A stretch of 64,000 nucleotides of DNA from Zobellia galactanivorans (lineage in GTDB: Bacteria; Bacteroidota; Bacteroidia; Flavobacteriales; Flavobacteriaceae), in contig NC_015844.1 of NCBI RefSeq assembly GCF_000973105.1, forward strand, positions 3,406,501-3,470,500. The letters are read 5' to 3'. Below, piece after piece: positions 44,820-53,589 of this stretch. Within the stretch, counting starts at the first letter, position 1, and every line of letters begins with the position of its first letter. Made by a program: the position numbers and the translations under genes. A model generated the notes under the pieces. It was not told where the DNA came from. It did not search any database and saw only the letters and a program-made list of their open reading frames with translations.

Positions 44820-47087
44820 ATGGCATTTGATATTGATATGATCAAAGGGGTGTACGCCAATATGGCCGAACGTGTTGATAAAGCACGTGAAATTGTCGGC
44901 AAACCGCTTACCCTTTCGGAGAAGATTTTATATTCCCATTTATGGGACGGAAACCCTAGCAAAGCATTTACAAGGGGAAAAGATTATGTGGATTTTGCTC
45001 CAGATCGTATCGCCTGTCAAGATGCCACCGCACAGATGGCCCTTTTGCAGTTTATGCAGGCCGGGAAGCCCAAGGTGGCGGTGCCTACTACGGTACACTG
45101 TGACCACCTTATTCAGGCAAAGAGTGGGGCTGCTGCAGATTTGAAGTCCGCCAACAGCACTAGTGCCGAAGTTTTTGATTTCTTGGAGTCCGTTTCCAAT
45201 AAATACGGAATCGGTTTCTGGAAACCGGGCGCAGGTATCATTCACCAAGTCGTACTTGAAAATTATGCCTTCCCTGGAGGAATGATGATCGGTACCGATT
45301 CACATACGGTAAACGCAGGTGGACTTGGTATGGTTGCTATCGGTGTCGGAGGGGCAGATGCAGTTGACGTAATGGCCGGTATGGCATGGGAATTGAAATT
45401 CCCCAAACTTATCGGGGTTAAACTAACCGGAAATATCTCAGGTTGGACTTCCGCAAAGGACGTAATACTTAAAGTTGCCGGCATTCTTACCGTAAAAGGG
45501 GGAACCGGCGCTATTATAGAATACTTCGGGGAAGGGGCTAAAAACCTTTCTTGTACAGGTAAAGGTACCATTTGTAACATGGGCGCTGAAGTAGGGGCGA
45601 CTACTTCTACTTTTGGATATGACGATTCTATGGAACGTTACTTAAGGGCTACCGGTAGAAACGAAGTAGCCGATGAAGCTAACAAGGTTAGGGAATACCT
45701 GACTGCCGATGCTGAAGTATACGCAAACCCAGAGCAGTATTTTGATGAGATCATTGAAATCAACCTCGACGAGTTGCGTCCACACTTAAACGGGCCGTTT
45801 ACACCAGATTTGGCTACTCCGGTAGGTGAATTGGGAGCGAAGGCAAGAGAGAACGGCTGGCCAATAAACGTAGAATGGGGATTAATCGGATCCTGTACCA
45901 ACTCTTCTTACGAAGATTTGACCCGTGCGGCATCGATTGCCAAACAGGCAGTGGACAAGAAAATAAAACCAAAATCCGATTTCGGTATCAACCCTGGTTC
46001 CGAGCAGATCAGATATACGGCAGAACGTGACGGATTGCTCCAGATTTTTGAAAACTTGGGAGCTACCGTATTTACCAATGCCTGTGGGCCATGTATCGGT
46101 CAGTGGGATAGAAGTGACCTGAAAGGGGAAGAGAAGAACACCATTGTTCACTCCTTTAACAGAAACTTCTCTAAAAGGGCAGATGGTAACCCGAATACCC
46201 ATGCCTTTGTAGGTTCTCCTGAAATGGTAGCTGCAATCGCTATCTCAGGGAAGTTGGATTTTGATCCGATGAACGATACCCTTATCAATGAAGATGGGGA
46301 AGAGGTGAAACTAGATGAACCAATGGGTATAGAATTGCCGGTCAAAGGTTTTGAAGTGGAAGATGCCGGTTATTTGGCACCTGATGAAGATGGTACGGGC
46401 GTTGAGGTAAAAGTTTCTCCCGAATCGGAAAGATTACAGTTGTTGGAGCCTTTCCTTCCTATTCAACCAGAGGAATTACAAGGGGTTAAACTATTGATCA
46501 AGGCCTTCGGAAAATGTACAACGGACCATATCTCTATGGCAGGTCCATGGTTGCGTTTCCGTGGTCACCTAGACAATATAGCCAATAACACCTTGATCGG
46601 TGCGGTGAATGCCTTTAACAAAAAGACGAACTTTGTCAAGAATCAACTTACCGGCGAGTACGGAGGTGTTCCTGATGTACAACGTCAATATAAGGCCAAG
46701 GGAATCAAGACCATTGTTGTGGGAGACCATAACTACGGAGAAGGTTCTTCCCGTGAGCATGCGGCCATGCAACCACGTCATTTGGGTGTAGCTGCGGTAT
46801 TGGTGAAATCTTTTGCCCGTATTCACGAAACAAACCTTAAAAAACAAGGTATGTTAGGTTTGACCTTTGCCAATGAAAGCGATTACGATCTAATTCAGGA
46901 AGACGATACCTTCAACTTCTTGGATATCGCTGAATTTGCTCCAGATAAGCAATTGACCATCGAATTGGTTCATGCTGACGGTAGCAAAGATGTGATCAAG
47001 GCAAATCATACCTATAATGATGCGCAGATCAATTGGTTCAAAGAAGGCTCTGCCCTAAATGTGATCAAAAAGGAAAATGCGGCATAA
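44820..47087 (+). CDS. acnA: aconitate hydratase (mitochondrial type)
   Basis: TCA-cycle enzyme converting citrate to isocitrate. 755 residues, the compact form close to mitochondrial aconitase. Ligands of the 4Fe-4S cluster are visible: the Cys in [10 protein letters not shown] (about residue 361) and two in [13 protein letters not shown] (about 424-427). The swivelling C-terminal domain has [20 protein letters not shown]. Stands alone with a good terminator downstream and an AT-rich 185-base upstream region that contains TAATTTTA at 44780, close to the Bacteroidota -7 consensus. Confidence 0.97.
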   Translation: MAFDIDMIKGVYANMAERVDKAREIVGKPLTLSEKILYSHLWDGNPSKAFTRGKDYVDFAPDRIACQDATAQMALLQFMQAGKPKVAVPTTVHCDHLIQAKSGAAADLKSANSTSAEVFDFLESVSNKYGIGFWKPGAGIIHQVVLENYAFPGGMMIGTDSHTVNAGGLGMVAIGVGGADAVDVMAGMAWELKFPKLIGVKLTGNISGWTSAKDVILKVAGILTVKGGTGAIIEYFGEGAKNLSCTGKGTICNMGAEVGATTSTFGYDDSMERYLRATGRNEVADEANKVREYLTADAEVYANPEQYFDEIIEINLDELRPHLNGPFTPDLATPVGELGAKARENGWPINVEWGLIGSCTNSSYEDLTRAASIAKQAVDKKIKPKSDFGINPGSEQIRYTAERDGLLQIFENLGATVFTNACGPCIGQWDRSDLKGEEKNTIVHSFNRNFSKRADGNPNTHAFVGSPEMVAAIAISGKLDFDPMNDTLINEDGEEVKLDEPMGIELPVKGFEVEDAGYLAPDEDGTGVEVKVSPESERLQLLEPFLPIQPEELQGVKLLIKAFGKCTTDHISMAGPWLRFRGHLDNIANNTLIGAVNAFNKKTNFVKNQLTGEYGGVPDVQRQYKAKGIKTIVVGDHNYGEGSSREHAAMQPRHLGVAAVLVKSFARIHETNLKKQGMLGLTFANESDYDLIQEDDTFNFLDIAEFAPDKQLTIELVHADGSKDVIKANHTYNDAQINWFKEGSALNVIKKENAA

Positions 47088-47110
47088 CCGCAATTGAAAT
47101 AGTATCTAGA

Positions 47111-47138
47111 AACTCCCGTTATTTAGCGGGAGTTTTTT
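47111..47138 (+). terminator. rho-independent terminator of aconitase gene
   Basis: AACTCCCG (47111-47118) pairs with CGGGAGTT (47127-47134); the hairpin is followed by TTTT, 24 bases after the stop. Confidence 0.85.
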
Positions 47139-47164
47139 AGTTTTAGTACTTTCTAAACTGTTCT

Positions 47165-47713
47165 ATGAAACGAAAAACTTTCTTTACGCTCATTATAATA
47201 GCGTTTGTACTTTCATTTTTCGTAACCCCTGTAGGCTATTGGGGGAAGATTTGGTTGATGCGTTTGTTTGCGTCTCCCCCGGAAATTATTCATGTAGCGG
47301 ATCGAAAGGAAATCAATACCTACGATTGGAAGCTTAAAGATGCGAATTGGGACTTCTTTAATTTTCAACGGTCGAAGGGCAAGGTGGTATTCGTTCATTT
47401 TTGGGCCTCTTGGAATACTCCAAGTGCAGCTGAACTGAAAGGGATACAGACATTGTACGATGCCTATTCCGATAAGGTCGATTTTTATATCGTGACCAAT
47501 GAAGAGCGCGAACCCGTGGAGGAGTTTATGGAGAAGAATAAATACACTTTTCCCGTAACCTACCGTATCGTAGGGGCCGATGCACCCTTTGAGATACCTA
47601 AGGTGCAAGGCACGTATATCATTGATAAAAACGGCGCTATTGTAGTAGATTCCAAAGGAACGCATGACTGGGATAGCGATAGGGTAACCCAATTGTTGGA
47701 ATCTCTTTTTTAG
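47165..47713 (+). CDS. TlpA-like thioredoxin-fold protein lacking the CXXC motif
   Basis: 182 residues. An N-terminal hydrophobic helix (LIIIAFVLSFFVTPVGYW) anchors it to the membrane with a periplasmic thioredoxin-like domain (about residues 60-182). The fold markers are present (KVVFVHFWASWNTPSAAELK, VQGTYIIDKNGAIVVDSKG), but where TlpA has Trp-Cys-x-Pro-Cys this one reads Trp-Asn-Thr-Pro-Ser, so both redox cysteines are missing. It cannot do thiol exchange and is probably structural or binds a partner. The next gene, six bases on, is a paralog with the active site intact. Confidence 0.88.
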   Translation: MKRKTFFTLIIIAFVLSFFVTPVGYWGKIWLMRLFASPPEIIHVADRKEINTYDWKLKDANWDFFNFQRSKGKVVFVHFWASWNTPSAAELKGIQTLYDAYSDKVDFYIVTNEEREPVEEFMEKNKYTFPVTYRIVGADAPFEIPKVQGTYIIDKNGAIVVDSKGTHDWDSDRVTQLLESLF

Positions 47714-47719
47714 TACTGC

Positions 47720-48280
47720 GTGAAGCCTTATTTAAAATACAGTGTCATAGGTATACTGCTGATTGCAGTATGTTTAATTATGTTTACATCCCTTGGGCCT
47801 CGATTGAGGGCTTTTGCGGGAAGGCTTGTTTCCTATACTTCCATAAAACTTAAAACCGAAAAGACCCTTCCCGAAGAAACCTACGGGTGGGCGGTAACCG
47901 ATTTAGAAGGGAATCTTCATGTTTTTAAGGAGGAGAAAGGAAAAGTGATTTTCTTAAACCTATGGGCTACCTGGTGCAAACCGTGCCTAGAGGAAATGCC
48001 CGATATTAAATCGCTTTTTGAAGACTATGGCGATAGGGTCAGTTTTATGTTGGTGAGCGAGGAAGAGTCGGACAGGGTCGAGAGTTTTGAATTAAAGAAA
48101 GGGTATGGTTTGCCTTTTTATCTAGCGGAAAGTCCAATACCAGAAATATTTGCATCAAAAACGATTCCCACTACCTATATTTTGAACCGGCAAGGTAAGA
48201 TCATCATGGCCGAAAACGGTGTGGTCGATTGGAATGGAGCGGAAATCAGAAAACTCTTGGATCGGCTCATCGCGGAGTAG
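47720..48280 (+). CDS. TlpA-family membrane-anchored thiol-disulfide oxidoreductase
   Basis: 186 residues, starting at a GTG codon six bases after the upstream paralog's stop. N-terminal helix (YSVIGILLIAVCLIMFTSLG), then a periplasmic thioredoxin-like domain with FLNLWATWCKPCLEEMP, where Cys-Lys-Pro-Cys is the redox centre, and the cis-Pro region SKTIPTTYILNRQGKI. Such proteins reduce disulfides in exported proteins or during cytochrome c assembly. Coupled to the CXXC-less paralog, they may form a pair or heterodimer. Convergent with the carotenoid operon, four bases from its last gene. Confidence 0.9.
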   Translation: MKPYLKYSVIGILLIAVCLIMFTSLGPRLRAFAGRLVSYTSIKLKTEKTLPEETYGWAVTDLEGNLHVFKEEKGKVIFLNLWATWCKPCLEEMPDIKSLFEDYGDRVSFMLVSEEESDRVESFELKKGYGLPFYLAESPIPEIFASKTIPTTYILNRQGKIIMAENGVVDWNGAEIRKLLDRLIAE

Positions 48281-48283
48281 GGC

Positions 48284-48739
48284 TTAAGAATTTTTCTTAA
48301 AATATTTAAAGGGAACGACGAGCATACCGAAGCATTCCCCATCGCCTTTTCCTAAATGTTTGTGGTGCATTTTGTGGGCCCTTCTAACGCCCTTTGCATA
48401 CCAATGGTTGGCATTTCTGAACATTTTAAACCGTTGGTGGATAAAGATGTCGTGCACTAAAAAGTAGGCTATGCCGTAAGCTAAAATGCCAAAACCCAAG
48501 GGCCAACCGTACCAAAAGGAGGTTTGGGCGCCCAAGTAAAAGAGTACCATGCTTACAATGGCGTAGAAAACAAAGAAAGTATCGTTTCTTTCAAACCACG
48601 AGTCATGGTCTTTTTTGTGGTGATCTTGGTGCAGGCTCCATAAAAAACCGTGCATGATATATTTATGGGTAAACCAAGCCATAAATTCCATAAAGGAAAA
48701 GGTTCCTAAAAATAGGGCTATCCAGATTACTGTTTTCAT
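48284..48739 (-). CDS. crtZ: beta-carotene hydroxylase CrtZ
   Basis: Membrane di-iron hydroxylase converting beta-carotene to zeaxanthin. 151 residues, normal for CrtZ. The eight-plus histidine metal ligands are in the expected clusters: FTHKYIMHGFLW, HQDHHKKDHDSW, LVHDIFIHQRFK, and RAHKMHHKHLGKGD. Four hydrophobic helices. Last gene of the minus-strand operon regulator-crtI-crtB-crtZ, starting one base after crtB. A lycopene cyclase gene, needed between CrtI and CrtZ, is not in the window. Confidence 0.93.
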   Translation of the reverse strand: MKTVIWIALFLGTFSFMEFMAWFTHKYIMHGFLWSLHQDHHKKDHDSWFERNDTFFVFYAIVSMVLFYLGAQTSFWYGWPLGFGILAYGIAYFLVHDIFIHQRFKMFRNANHWYAKGVRRAHKMHHKHLGKGDGECFGMLVVPFKYFKKNS

Positions 48740-48740
48740 G

Positions 48741-49580
48741 CTATACCAAATTCAATTTGTAGTTTACGTAAGATTTGGCCAAAAGACCAAATTTTTCATA
48801 GTTGGGCACCCGTATACGCACTTTTCTGATTTCGAGCGAAGGGGTCCGTTGCAGTTTTTTCAATAGTTTATAATAGTACTTGTATGCGGTATACACGCCG
48901 AACTTGGCCTCGTTCGGCAATTGAAGTATGCCTTTGTAGGCCAGTTGGAAATCGGCTTTTATTTCATTTACGATCCTGGTTTTGGAGGCTTCGTCCAACA
49001 TGGCCAGATCGGTATTGGGGAAGTAACTCCGGTTCAGGTCTTCGTAATCGCTTTTAAGGTCGCGTAGGAAGTTTACTTTTTGGAAGGCGGACCCCAATGC
49101 CATTGCGGTTTCCTTTAAGCTATTATACTTATCTATATCGCCTTTTACGAATACCTTCAAGCACATAAGACCCACTACATCTGCCGAACCGTAAATGTAT
49201 TCCCTGTATTCTTCCTCGGTTCTGTACACGTTTTTGTATAGGTCCATTCGCATACTTTTCATAAAGGCGGCCACCAGTTCGTACGGTATCTCGTACTTGT
49301 GGTATGTATGTTGAAACGAATTAAGAATAGGGTTGAGGCTAATATGTTGCTCCAAGGCGTCTTTCATACTTGCTTCGAACTGGTTGAAGAGCTTTTCCTT
49401 GTTGTATTCGTCAAAGGAGTCGACAATTTCATCGGCAAAGCGAACAAAGCCATAGATATTGTAGATATCAGATCTTATCGATGATGATAACATTTTTGTG
49501 GCCAATGTAAACGATGTGCTGTACGATTCCGTAACCGTTTTGCTGCACTGATAAGAGACTTTGTCGAATAGGGCTTTCAT
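48741..49580 (-). CDS. crtB: phytoene synthase CrtB
   Basis: Joins two geranylgeranyl diphosphates into phytoene, the first carotenoid-specific step. 279 residues. The two Asp-rich motifs are visible: FVRFADEIVDSFDEYN (first DxxxD) and NFLRDLKSDYEDLNRSYFP (second). The start YSTSFTLATKML and the helix YGSADVVGLMCLKVF also match the squalene/phytoene synthase family. Eleven bases after crtI, one base before crtZ. Confidence 0.95.
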   Translation of the reverse strand: MKALFDKVSYQCSKTVTESYSTSFTLATKMLSSSIRSDIYNIYGFVRFADEIVDSFDEYNKEKLFNQFEASMKDALEQHISLNPILNSFQHTYHKYEIPYELVAAFMKSMRMDLYKNVYRTEEEYREYIYGSADVVGLMCLKVFVKGDIDKYNSLKETAMALGSAFQKVNFLRDLKSDYEDLNRSYFPNTDLAMLDEASKTRIVNEIKADFQLAYKGILQLPNEAKFGVYTAYKYYYKLLKKLQRTPSLEIRKVRIRVPNYEKFGLLAKSYVNYKLNLV

Positions 49581-49591
49581 AATCTTGGCTT

Positions 49592-51049
49592 TTAGGCGTT
49601 CTTATTGATCAATTGGGAGACGAGCTTACCCGAAATTAAAGCCGGGGGAACCCCAGGACCGGGGACGGTCAACTGGCCGGTAAAGTAAAGATTTTTGACC
49701 TTTTTGCTCTTTAGACCAGGTCTGAGAAAAGCTGTTTGACTCAGGGTATTGGCCATTCCGTAAGCGTTTCCTTTGTAAGAATTGTATTGTTCAACAAAGT
49801 CGTTTACACAAAAGGACTCTTTAAAGATAATATTATTTTTTACGTCTTGACCGGTACGTTCCTTAAATCTATCTATAACAATATCAAAGTATTGTGAGCG
49901 AAGTTGGGGCGTATCGGTCAGATCTGGAGCGATGGGAATTAGAAAAAAACCGGTTTCACAATTTTCCGGCGCCATGCTCGCATCGGTTAACGAAGGAAAG
50001 TTGGCATAGAACAAGGGGTCTTTTGGCCAACGTGGACGGTCGTAGATTTCTTCGGCATGCCGTTCAAAATCGGTATCGAAGAACAGATTATGGTGTTCTA
50101 TGTTTTTGAGCTTTTTGTCAAAACCTACATAAAACAATAATGATGAGGGGGCAAAGGTCTTCTTGTCCCAGTACTTCTCCGAGTACTGCCTGTATTCCGG
50201 TTCGAGTAGCGATTCTGAGTGGTGGTAATCGGCGCCGCTGAGCACAATGTCGCCGGCGATATCTTTTCCGTTGATGTTTACACCAATGGTCGTATGGCCT
50301 TCTACATTTATCTTTAGGGCCGTTGCCCCGGTATTTATGGTAACGCCCAGCTCCCCTGCCAAATTTTTCATGGCCTTTACAATTTCGTACATGCCGCCTT
50401 TCGGGTGCCATGTGCCCAAGCCGAAATCGGCGTAGTTCATGAAATTATAGAACGATGGGGTCTGGTTGGGTTTTGCCCCTAAAAACAATACCGGAAACTC
50501 TAAGGCAGAGATCAGCTTCTTGTTTTTGAATTTTTTACGGACTTCCCCACTGATTGTCTTAAAAAATTGATCGACCCGCAATGCCGTTTCAGGGGTTATA
50601 AGCTCCAAGGGTGATCGTCCTGGGCGCAATACTACTTTGTTAATGGCGATATCGTAGTTCTTTTGGGCCTTGGCGATAAAATCTTTTAAATGCTTGGCGC
50701 TTCCAGACTCTATGCGTTCAAACTCGGTGCAGATCTTGTCCATGCAGTCACCGATGGTAATCTGATCGTCGGCAAAGAAAATCTTATAGGCCGGGCTCAA
50801 TTTGTCCAGCTGGTAGTAGTCTGAAACCTTTTTTCCAAAGTCGCCAAAGAATTTATCGAAAATATCGGGCATCCAATACCAACTGGGACCCATGTCAAAG
50901 GTGAATCCGTTTTTTACTAGTTGACGCGCCCTTCCACCGACCATATCGTTTTTTTCATATACGGCTACGTCATGCCCTGCCTGTGCCAAATAGCAAGCCG
51001 CCGATAGGGATGAAAAACCTGAGCCGATTATGATGATTGTTTTCTTCAT
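49592..51049 (-). CDS. crtI: phytoene desaturase CrtI
   Basis: FAD-dependent desaturase turning phytoene into lycopene. 485 residues, usual length. The N-terminal dinucleotide motif is IIGSGFSSLSAACYLAQAGH followed by EKNDMVGGRARQLVKNGFTFD; the C-terminal signature is NLYFTGQLTVPGPGVPPALISG. Peripheral membrane protein. Second gene in the operon, 19 bases after the MerR-type regulator. Confidence 0.96.
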   Translation of the reverse strand: MKKTIIIIGSGFSSLSAACYLAQAGHDVAVYEKNDMVGGRARQLVKNGFTFDMGPSWYWMPDIFDKFFGDFGKKVSDYYQLDKLSPAYKIFFADDQITIGDCMDKICTEFERIESGSAKHLKDFIAKAQKNYDIAINKVVLRPGRSPLELITPETALRVDQFFKTISGEVRKKFKNKKLISALEFPVLFLGAKPNQTPSFYNFMNYADFGLGTWHPKGGMYEIVKAMKNLAGELGVTINTGATALKINVEGHTTIGVNINGKDIAGDIVLSGADYHHSESLLEPEYRQYSEKYWDKKTFAPSSLLFYVGFDKKLKNIEHHNLFFDTDFERHAEEIYDRPRWPKDPLFYANFPSLTDASMAPENCETGFFLIPIAPDLTDTPQLRSQYFDIVIDRFKERTGQDVKNNIIFKESFCVNDFVEQYNSYKGNAYGMANTLSQTAFLRPGLKSKKVKNLYFTGQLTVPGPGVPPALISGKLVSQLINKNA

Positions 51050-51068
51050 GGATGGATGGGCACTAATT

Positions 51069-51968
51069 TTATAACTGTTCTATTACCTTGTCGATAGAAC
51101 CGAATAATTTGATGCACGAAGGCAATTTGTGTGGGTCTAAGTATTGGGTTTGGTAGCCTAATAACCAAAGCTTGGCCTGGGGGTAATCGCTGGCAAGGGA
51201 GGCAAATTCCGCTACGTATTCTTCAATTTTATCCTTGGTCGGCGATACGGTGAAGTATGATATGAAATGGGCATCTTCAAAGGTCTTCATCAGCTCCTGT
51301 AAGTTTTTTAAGGGAACGGTCTGGCCTAGATAAATCGATTTATAGCCTTTTGAAACTATTTCATAGTTTAAAAATAGAAGTCCTATTTCATGGATTTCGT
51401 TTTCGGGTAAATAAGGTACGATCACCGGCGTCTTGGTCACACTTTGTACCCCGGCCATTTCCTCGGTCTTGAGAATTATCTTTTGTTTGATGAGATTGGC
51501 CACAAAATGTTCGTGGGCGGGACTAATGGTATCGGTTTGCCATAGAATACCCAATTCATTGAGCAAGGGAACAAAGGTTTCCCTAAAAATTTCGCTAAAC
51601 GTATACTTTTCAAGCAAGCTGTTGTAGGTCTGGGTAAAAAGGGCCTGGTCGAAATTTATCATAGCCATTTTAAAGGTGTTGGCTATATAGTCTTCGGTGT
51701 GGCTCTTTGATGTGATATCGGTTACCAATTGAGGGATCTTTCCTTCCTCAAAATGCGCAATCTTTGATATTTTATAGCCATTGTTGTACAGCAGGGTGAT
51801 GTTCAGCAGCTTTTGCAGGCTTTCTAAACTATACCTTCTTATATTGGTATCGGTACGTTCAGGCGATAACAGGTTATACCTCTTTTCCCAAATGCGGATG
51901 GTATGGGCCTTTATGCCCGAGAGGTTTTCTAAATCGCGAATGCTAAATGATTTTTTTATATTGTTCAT
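51069..51968 (-). CDS. MerR-type regulator with B12-binding photoreceptor signature (CarH/LitR-like)
   Basis: 299 residues. Residues 7-75 are a MerR-type winged helix (FSIRDLENLSGIKAHTIRIW ... RYNLLSPERTDTNIRRYS). Residues about 95-170 form the helical cap with Trp143-x9-Glu153-His154 (WQTDTISPAHEH), and residues 180-299 the Rossmann-like cobalamin-binding domain with Glu191-x-His193-x2-Gly196 (EIHEIG). These are the residues that, in CarH of Thermus, contact the adenosyl group and ligate cobalt, so this protein is expected to bind adenosylcobalamin and sense light, repressing the operon in darkness. It heads the operon for carotenoid synthesis. Prediction rests on motif conservation only. 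Confidence 0.9.
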   Translation of the reverse strand: MNNIKKSFSIRDLENLSGIKAHTIRIWEKRYNLLSPERTDTNIRRYSLESLQKLLNITLLYNNGYKISKIAHFEEGKIPQLVTDITSKSHTEDYIANTFKMAMINFDQALFTQTYNSLLEKYTFSEIFRETFVPLLNELGILWQTDTISPAHEHFVANLIKQKIILKTEEMAGVQSVTKTPVIVPYLPENEIHEIGLLFLNYEIVSKGYKSIYLGQTVPLKNLQELMKTFEDAHFISYFTVSPTKDKIEEYVAEFASLASDYPQAKLWLLGYQTQYLDPHKLPSCIKLFGSIDKVIEQL

Positions 51969-51978
51969 TCTTTTTTAG

Positions 51979-52025
51979 TAAACATTAAACAAATCTAATG
52001 AATTTTATTGAGCCCATAGGGCGCA
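51979..52025 (-). promoter_or_regulatory. putative promoter/operator of the carotenoid operon
   Basis: Reading the minus strand, TAGATTTG (51990-51997) is an exact match to the Bacteroidota -7 consensus TAnnTTTG, about 22 bases before the regulator's ATG. Near the -33 position is the palindrome GCCCATAGGGC (52012-52022), and just after the -7 box a direct repeat TGTTTA-A-TGTTTA (51979-51991). Either could be the operator for the regulator itself. Confidence 0.5.
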
Positions 52026-52082
52026 AAGGTGCTCATTTGCTAAAAAAAGTAACAGGATAAAGGAATAAGACAAGTTAAGTAT

Positions 52083-52120
52083 AAAAAAAAACCATCAACA
52101 AGAAATGTCGATGGTTTTTT
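52083..52120 (-). terminator. terminator of the tRNA-Leu gene
   Basis: A 15-bp hairpin (arms 52086-52100 and 52106-52120, one G-U pair) with A-tract and T-tract on both sides lies three bases after the tRNA. It separates the tRNA transcript from the carotenoid operon. Confidence 0.85.
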
Positions 52121-52122
52121 AA

Positions 52123-52208
52123 GGTGCGCACGAGAAGACTCGAACTTCCACGGCCTAATGGCCACCAGCCCCTCAAGCTGGCGCGTCTACCAATTCCGCC
52201 ACGTGCGC
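52123..52208 (-). tRNA. tRNA-Leu (anticodon GAG)
   Basis: On the minus strand the sequence starts GCGCACGTGGCGGAATTGG and ends in CGTGCGC plus discriminator A. The acceptor stem GCGCACG/CGTGCGC is perfect. The anticodon stem CCAGC/GCTGG encloses loop TTGAGGG, giving GAG (Leu, codons CTC/CTT). A long variable arm (GGTGGCC...GGCC-type) marks it as a class II tRNA, as Leu requires; T-loop is GTTCGAGTC. The full CCA end is not encoded. Confidence 0.93.
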
Positions 52209-52470
52209 AATTTAAATTTTCGAAAGGCCGATAAGTATCGCTTTGTTCGAAAATCAGAATGCAAATATCTGCAAAATATATAATCTATTCAAAGAAGTTT
52301 TGAAATTAGCGCATTATGGTGGGGTAATTTGCTGTTACATACCATGTTGCACCGTATTTTTGATGTTTTTTTTGGAGCCTGAACAGGGTGTTCGGCCACT
52401 GGTTCGGGCTTGGGAAGAAGGGCCATACGGTCAAAAACGGCGTGTTTTGGTAAAATACTCGTCATACTTT
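52209..52470. other. non-coding gap between tRNA and signalling operon
   Basis: No supported gene. Must contain the tRNA promoter on the minus strand. The part from about 52456 on is the start of the control region described in the next entry. Confidence 0.5.
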
Positions 52471-52550
52471 AATAACCATTCGTCTACAGTTAAGCGTCAT
52501 TCGCCTACTCTCGGTCATTATTTGAAGTTTAAAAATGAAAATTTGTAGTT
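52456..52550 (+). promoter_or_regulatory. control region of the H-NOX/FIST operon with 21-bp-phased direct repeats
   Basis: The core TCGTC/TCGCC occurs at 52459, 52480 and 52501, exactly 21 bases apart; the last two extend to CATTCGTCTAC and CATTCGCCTAC. LytTR regulators bind pairs of short direct repeats spaced by two helical turns, and the operon encodes one. A -7-like element AAAATTTG lies at 52538-52545, 37 bases after the last repeat begins, and the first ATG at 52569. The same arrangement occurs at 58836-58909. Confidence 0.7.
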
Positions 52551-52568
52551 CACTTAAATTATTGAGCT

Positions 52569-52970
52569 ATGGATATTTTACTGATTGAAGATGATGCCAT
52601 TGAAGTAATGAAATTACAACGTACGGTCAAAAAACTTGAACTTAAACATAATATCATCGAAACCAAAAACGGCGAAGATGCACTTGAGATATTACGATCT
52701 GGCGATAAATTGCCCGATATTATACTTTTAGATTTGAATATGCCCCGAATGAACGGGATAGAATTCCTGACTATTTTAAAGGCGGATCCCGTTCTTAAAT
52801 ACTTACCGACGGTAATTCTTACGACCTCTGAAAATAGGGCCGATTTGTTGGAATGTTATAAGGTAGGTGTTGCCGGATACGTGATAAAACCCCTAAAATA
52901 CGAGGAGTACCAATCGAAATTACATAAGGTGCTTGAATACTGGGACATCAACCAATTGGTCAAAGGGTAA
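52569..52970 (+). CDS. stand-alone response regulator receiver protein
   Basis: 133 residues: a single receiver domain with no output domain. Acidic pocket Glu7-Asp8-Asp9, phosphoacceptor Asp55 in ILLDLNMPRMNG, Thr in VILTTSE and Lys in GYVIKPL are all present, so it should accept phosphate. Resembles Rcp1-type regulators. Without output it may serve as an intermediate between a kinase and the Hpt protein encoded later, or as a phosphate sink. First gene of the operon. Confidence 0.93.
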   Translation: MDILLIEDDAIEVMKLQRTVKKLELKHNIIETKNGEDALEILRSGDKLPDIILLDLNMPRMNGIEFLTILKADPVLKYLPTVILTTSENRADLLECYKVGVAGYVIKPLKYEEYQSKLHKVLEYWDINQLVKG

Positions 52971-53028
52971 CAAATATTAGGGTTTCACAACAAAAATTCT
53001 TTATCGTATACTACTTTTCCTACTTTTA

Positions 53029-53589
53029 ATGAGTAAATTTAAAGGTATGAAAGGTATAGTCTTTACAGAGTTCTTGGAAATGGTCGAGTCTAAATTCGGC
53101 CTAGAGACTCTCGATAACATAATTGAAAATGGTCATTTGCCCTCAGAGGGTGTTTATACGTCTGTGGGGACTTATGATTTCAATGAGATGGTAACTCTTA
53201 TTACCAACCTCAGCGAAGAGACGAAGATTCCCGTCGGTGATCTGATTTATGCCTTTGGACTTTACCTTTTTTCTGGGCTGGCCAATTCGCATCCTGAAGT
53301 AATCAAAAATTACAACACGCCCTTGGGGCTTCTTTATTGTATAGAAGACCATATACATGTGCATGTAAAAAAGCTCTACCCCGATGCCGAACTTCCTACC
53401 TTTAAAATCCTTGATAAAACCGACAATAAAATATCAATGGTATATTCTTCGTCTAGGGGACTATACCGCTTGGCGCACGGTTTAATAGAAAAAGCTTTTG
53501 AACATTTTGGAAGTACGGCCACCATTACCTATGACCTGTTGAAGGAAGACGGAACCGAGGTCAAATTTGATATTGTTCAAAATGGATAG
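53029..53589 (+). CDS. H-NOX (heme NO/O2-binding) sensor protein
   Basis: 186-residue soluble heme protein of the H-NOX family, whose bacterial members bind nitric oxide and steer neighbouring histidine kinases. Start MSKFKGMKGIVFTEFLEMVE is typical. The proximal heme ligand is predicted as His110 (IEDHIHVHVKKLYPDAELP) and the propionate-binding Tyr-x-Ser-x-Arg motif is Tyr139-Ser141-Arg143 (VYSSSRGL). No signal peptide. Its stop overlaps the start of the kinase gene by eight bases, the usual coupling of H-NOX with its kinase. Confidence 0.94.
   Translation: MSKFKGMKGIVFTEFLEMVESKFGLETLDNIIENGHLPSEGVYTSVGTYDFNEMVTLITNLSEETKIPVGDLIYAFGLYLFSGLANSHPEVIKNYNTPLGLLYCIEDHIHVHVKKLYPDAELPTFKILDKTDNKISMVYSSSRGLYRLAHGLIEKAFEHFGSTATITYDLLKEDGTEVKFDIVQNG

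Noticed and set aside
52243-52548. 101-codon open frame between the tRNA and the signalling operon
   Set aside because: It runs through the repeat-containing control region, its product has no coherent fold or helix pattern, and the stretch is better explained as promoter.
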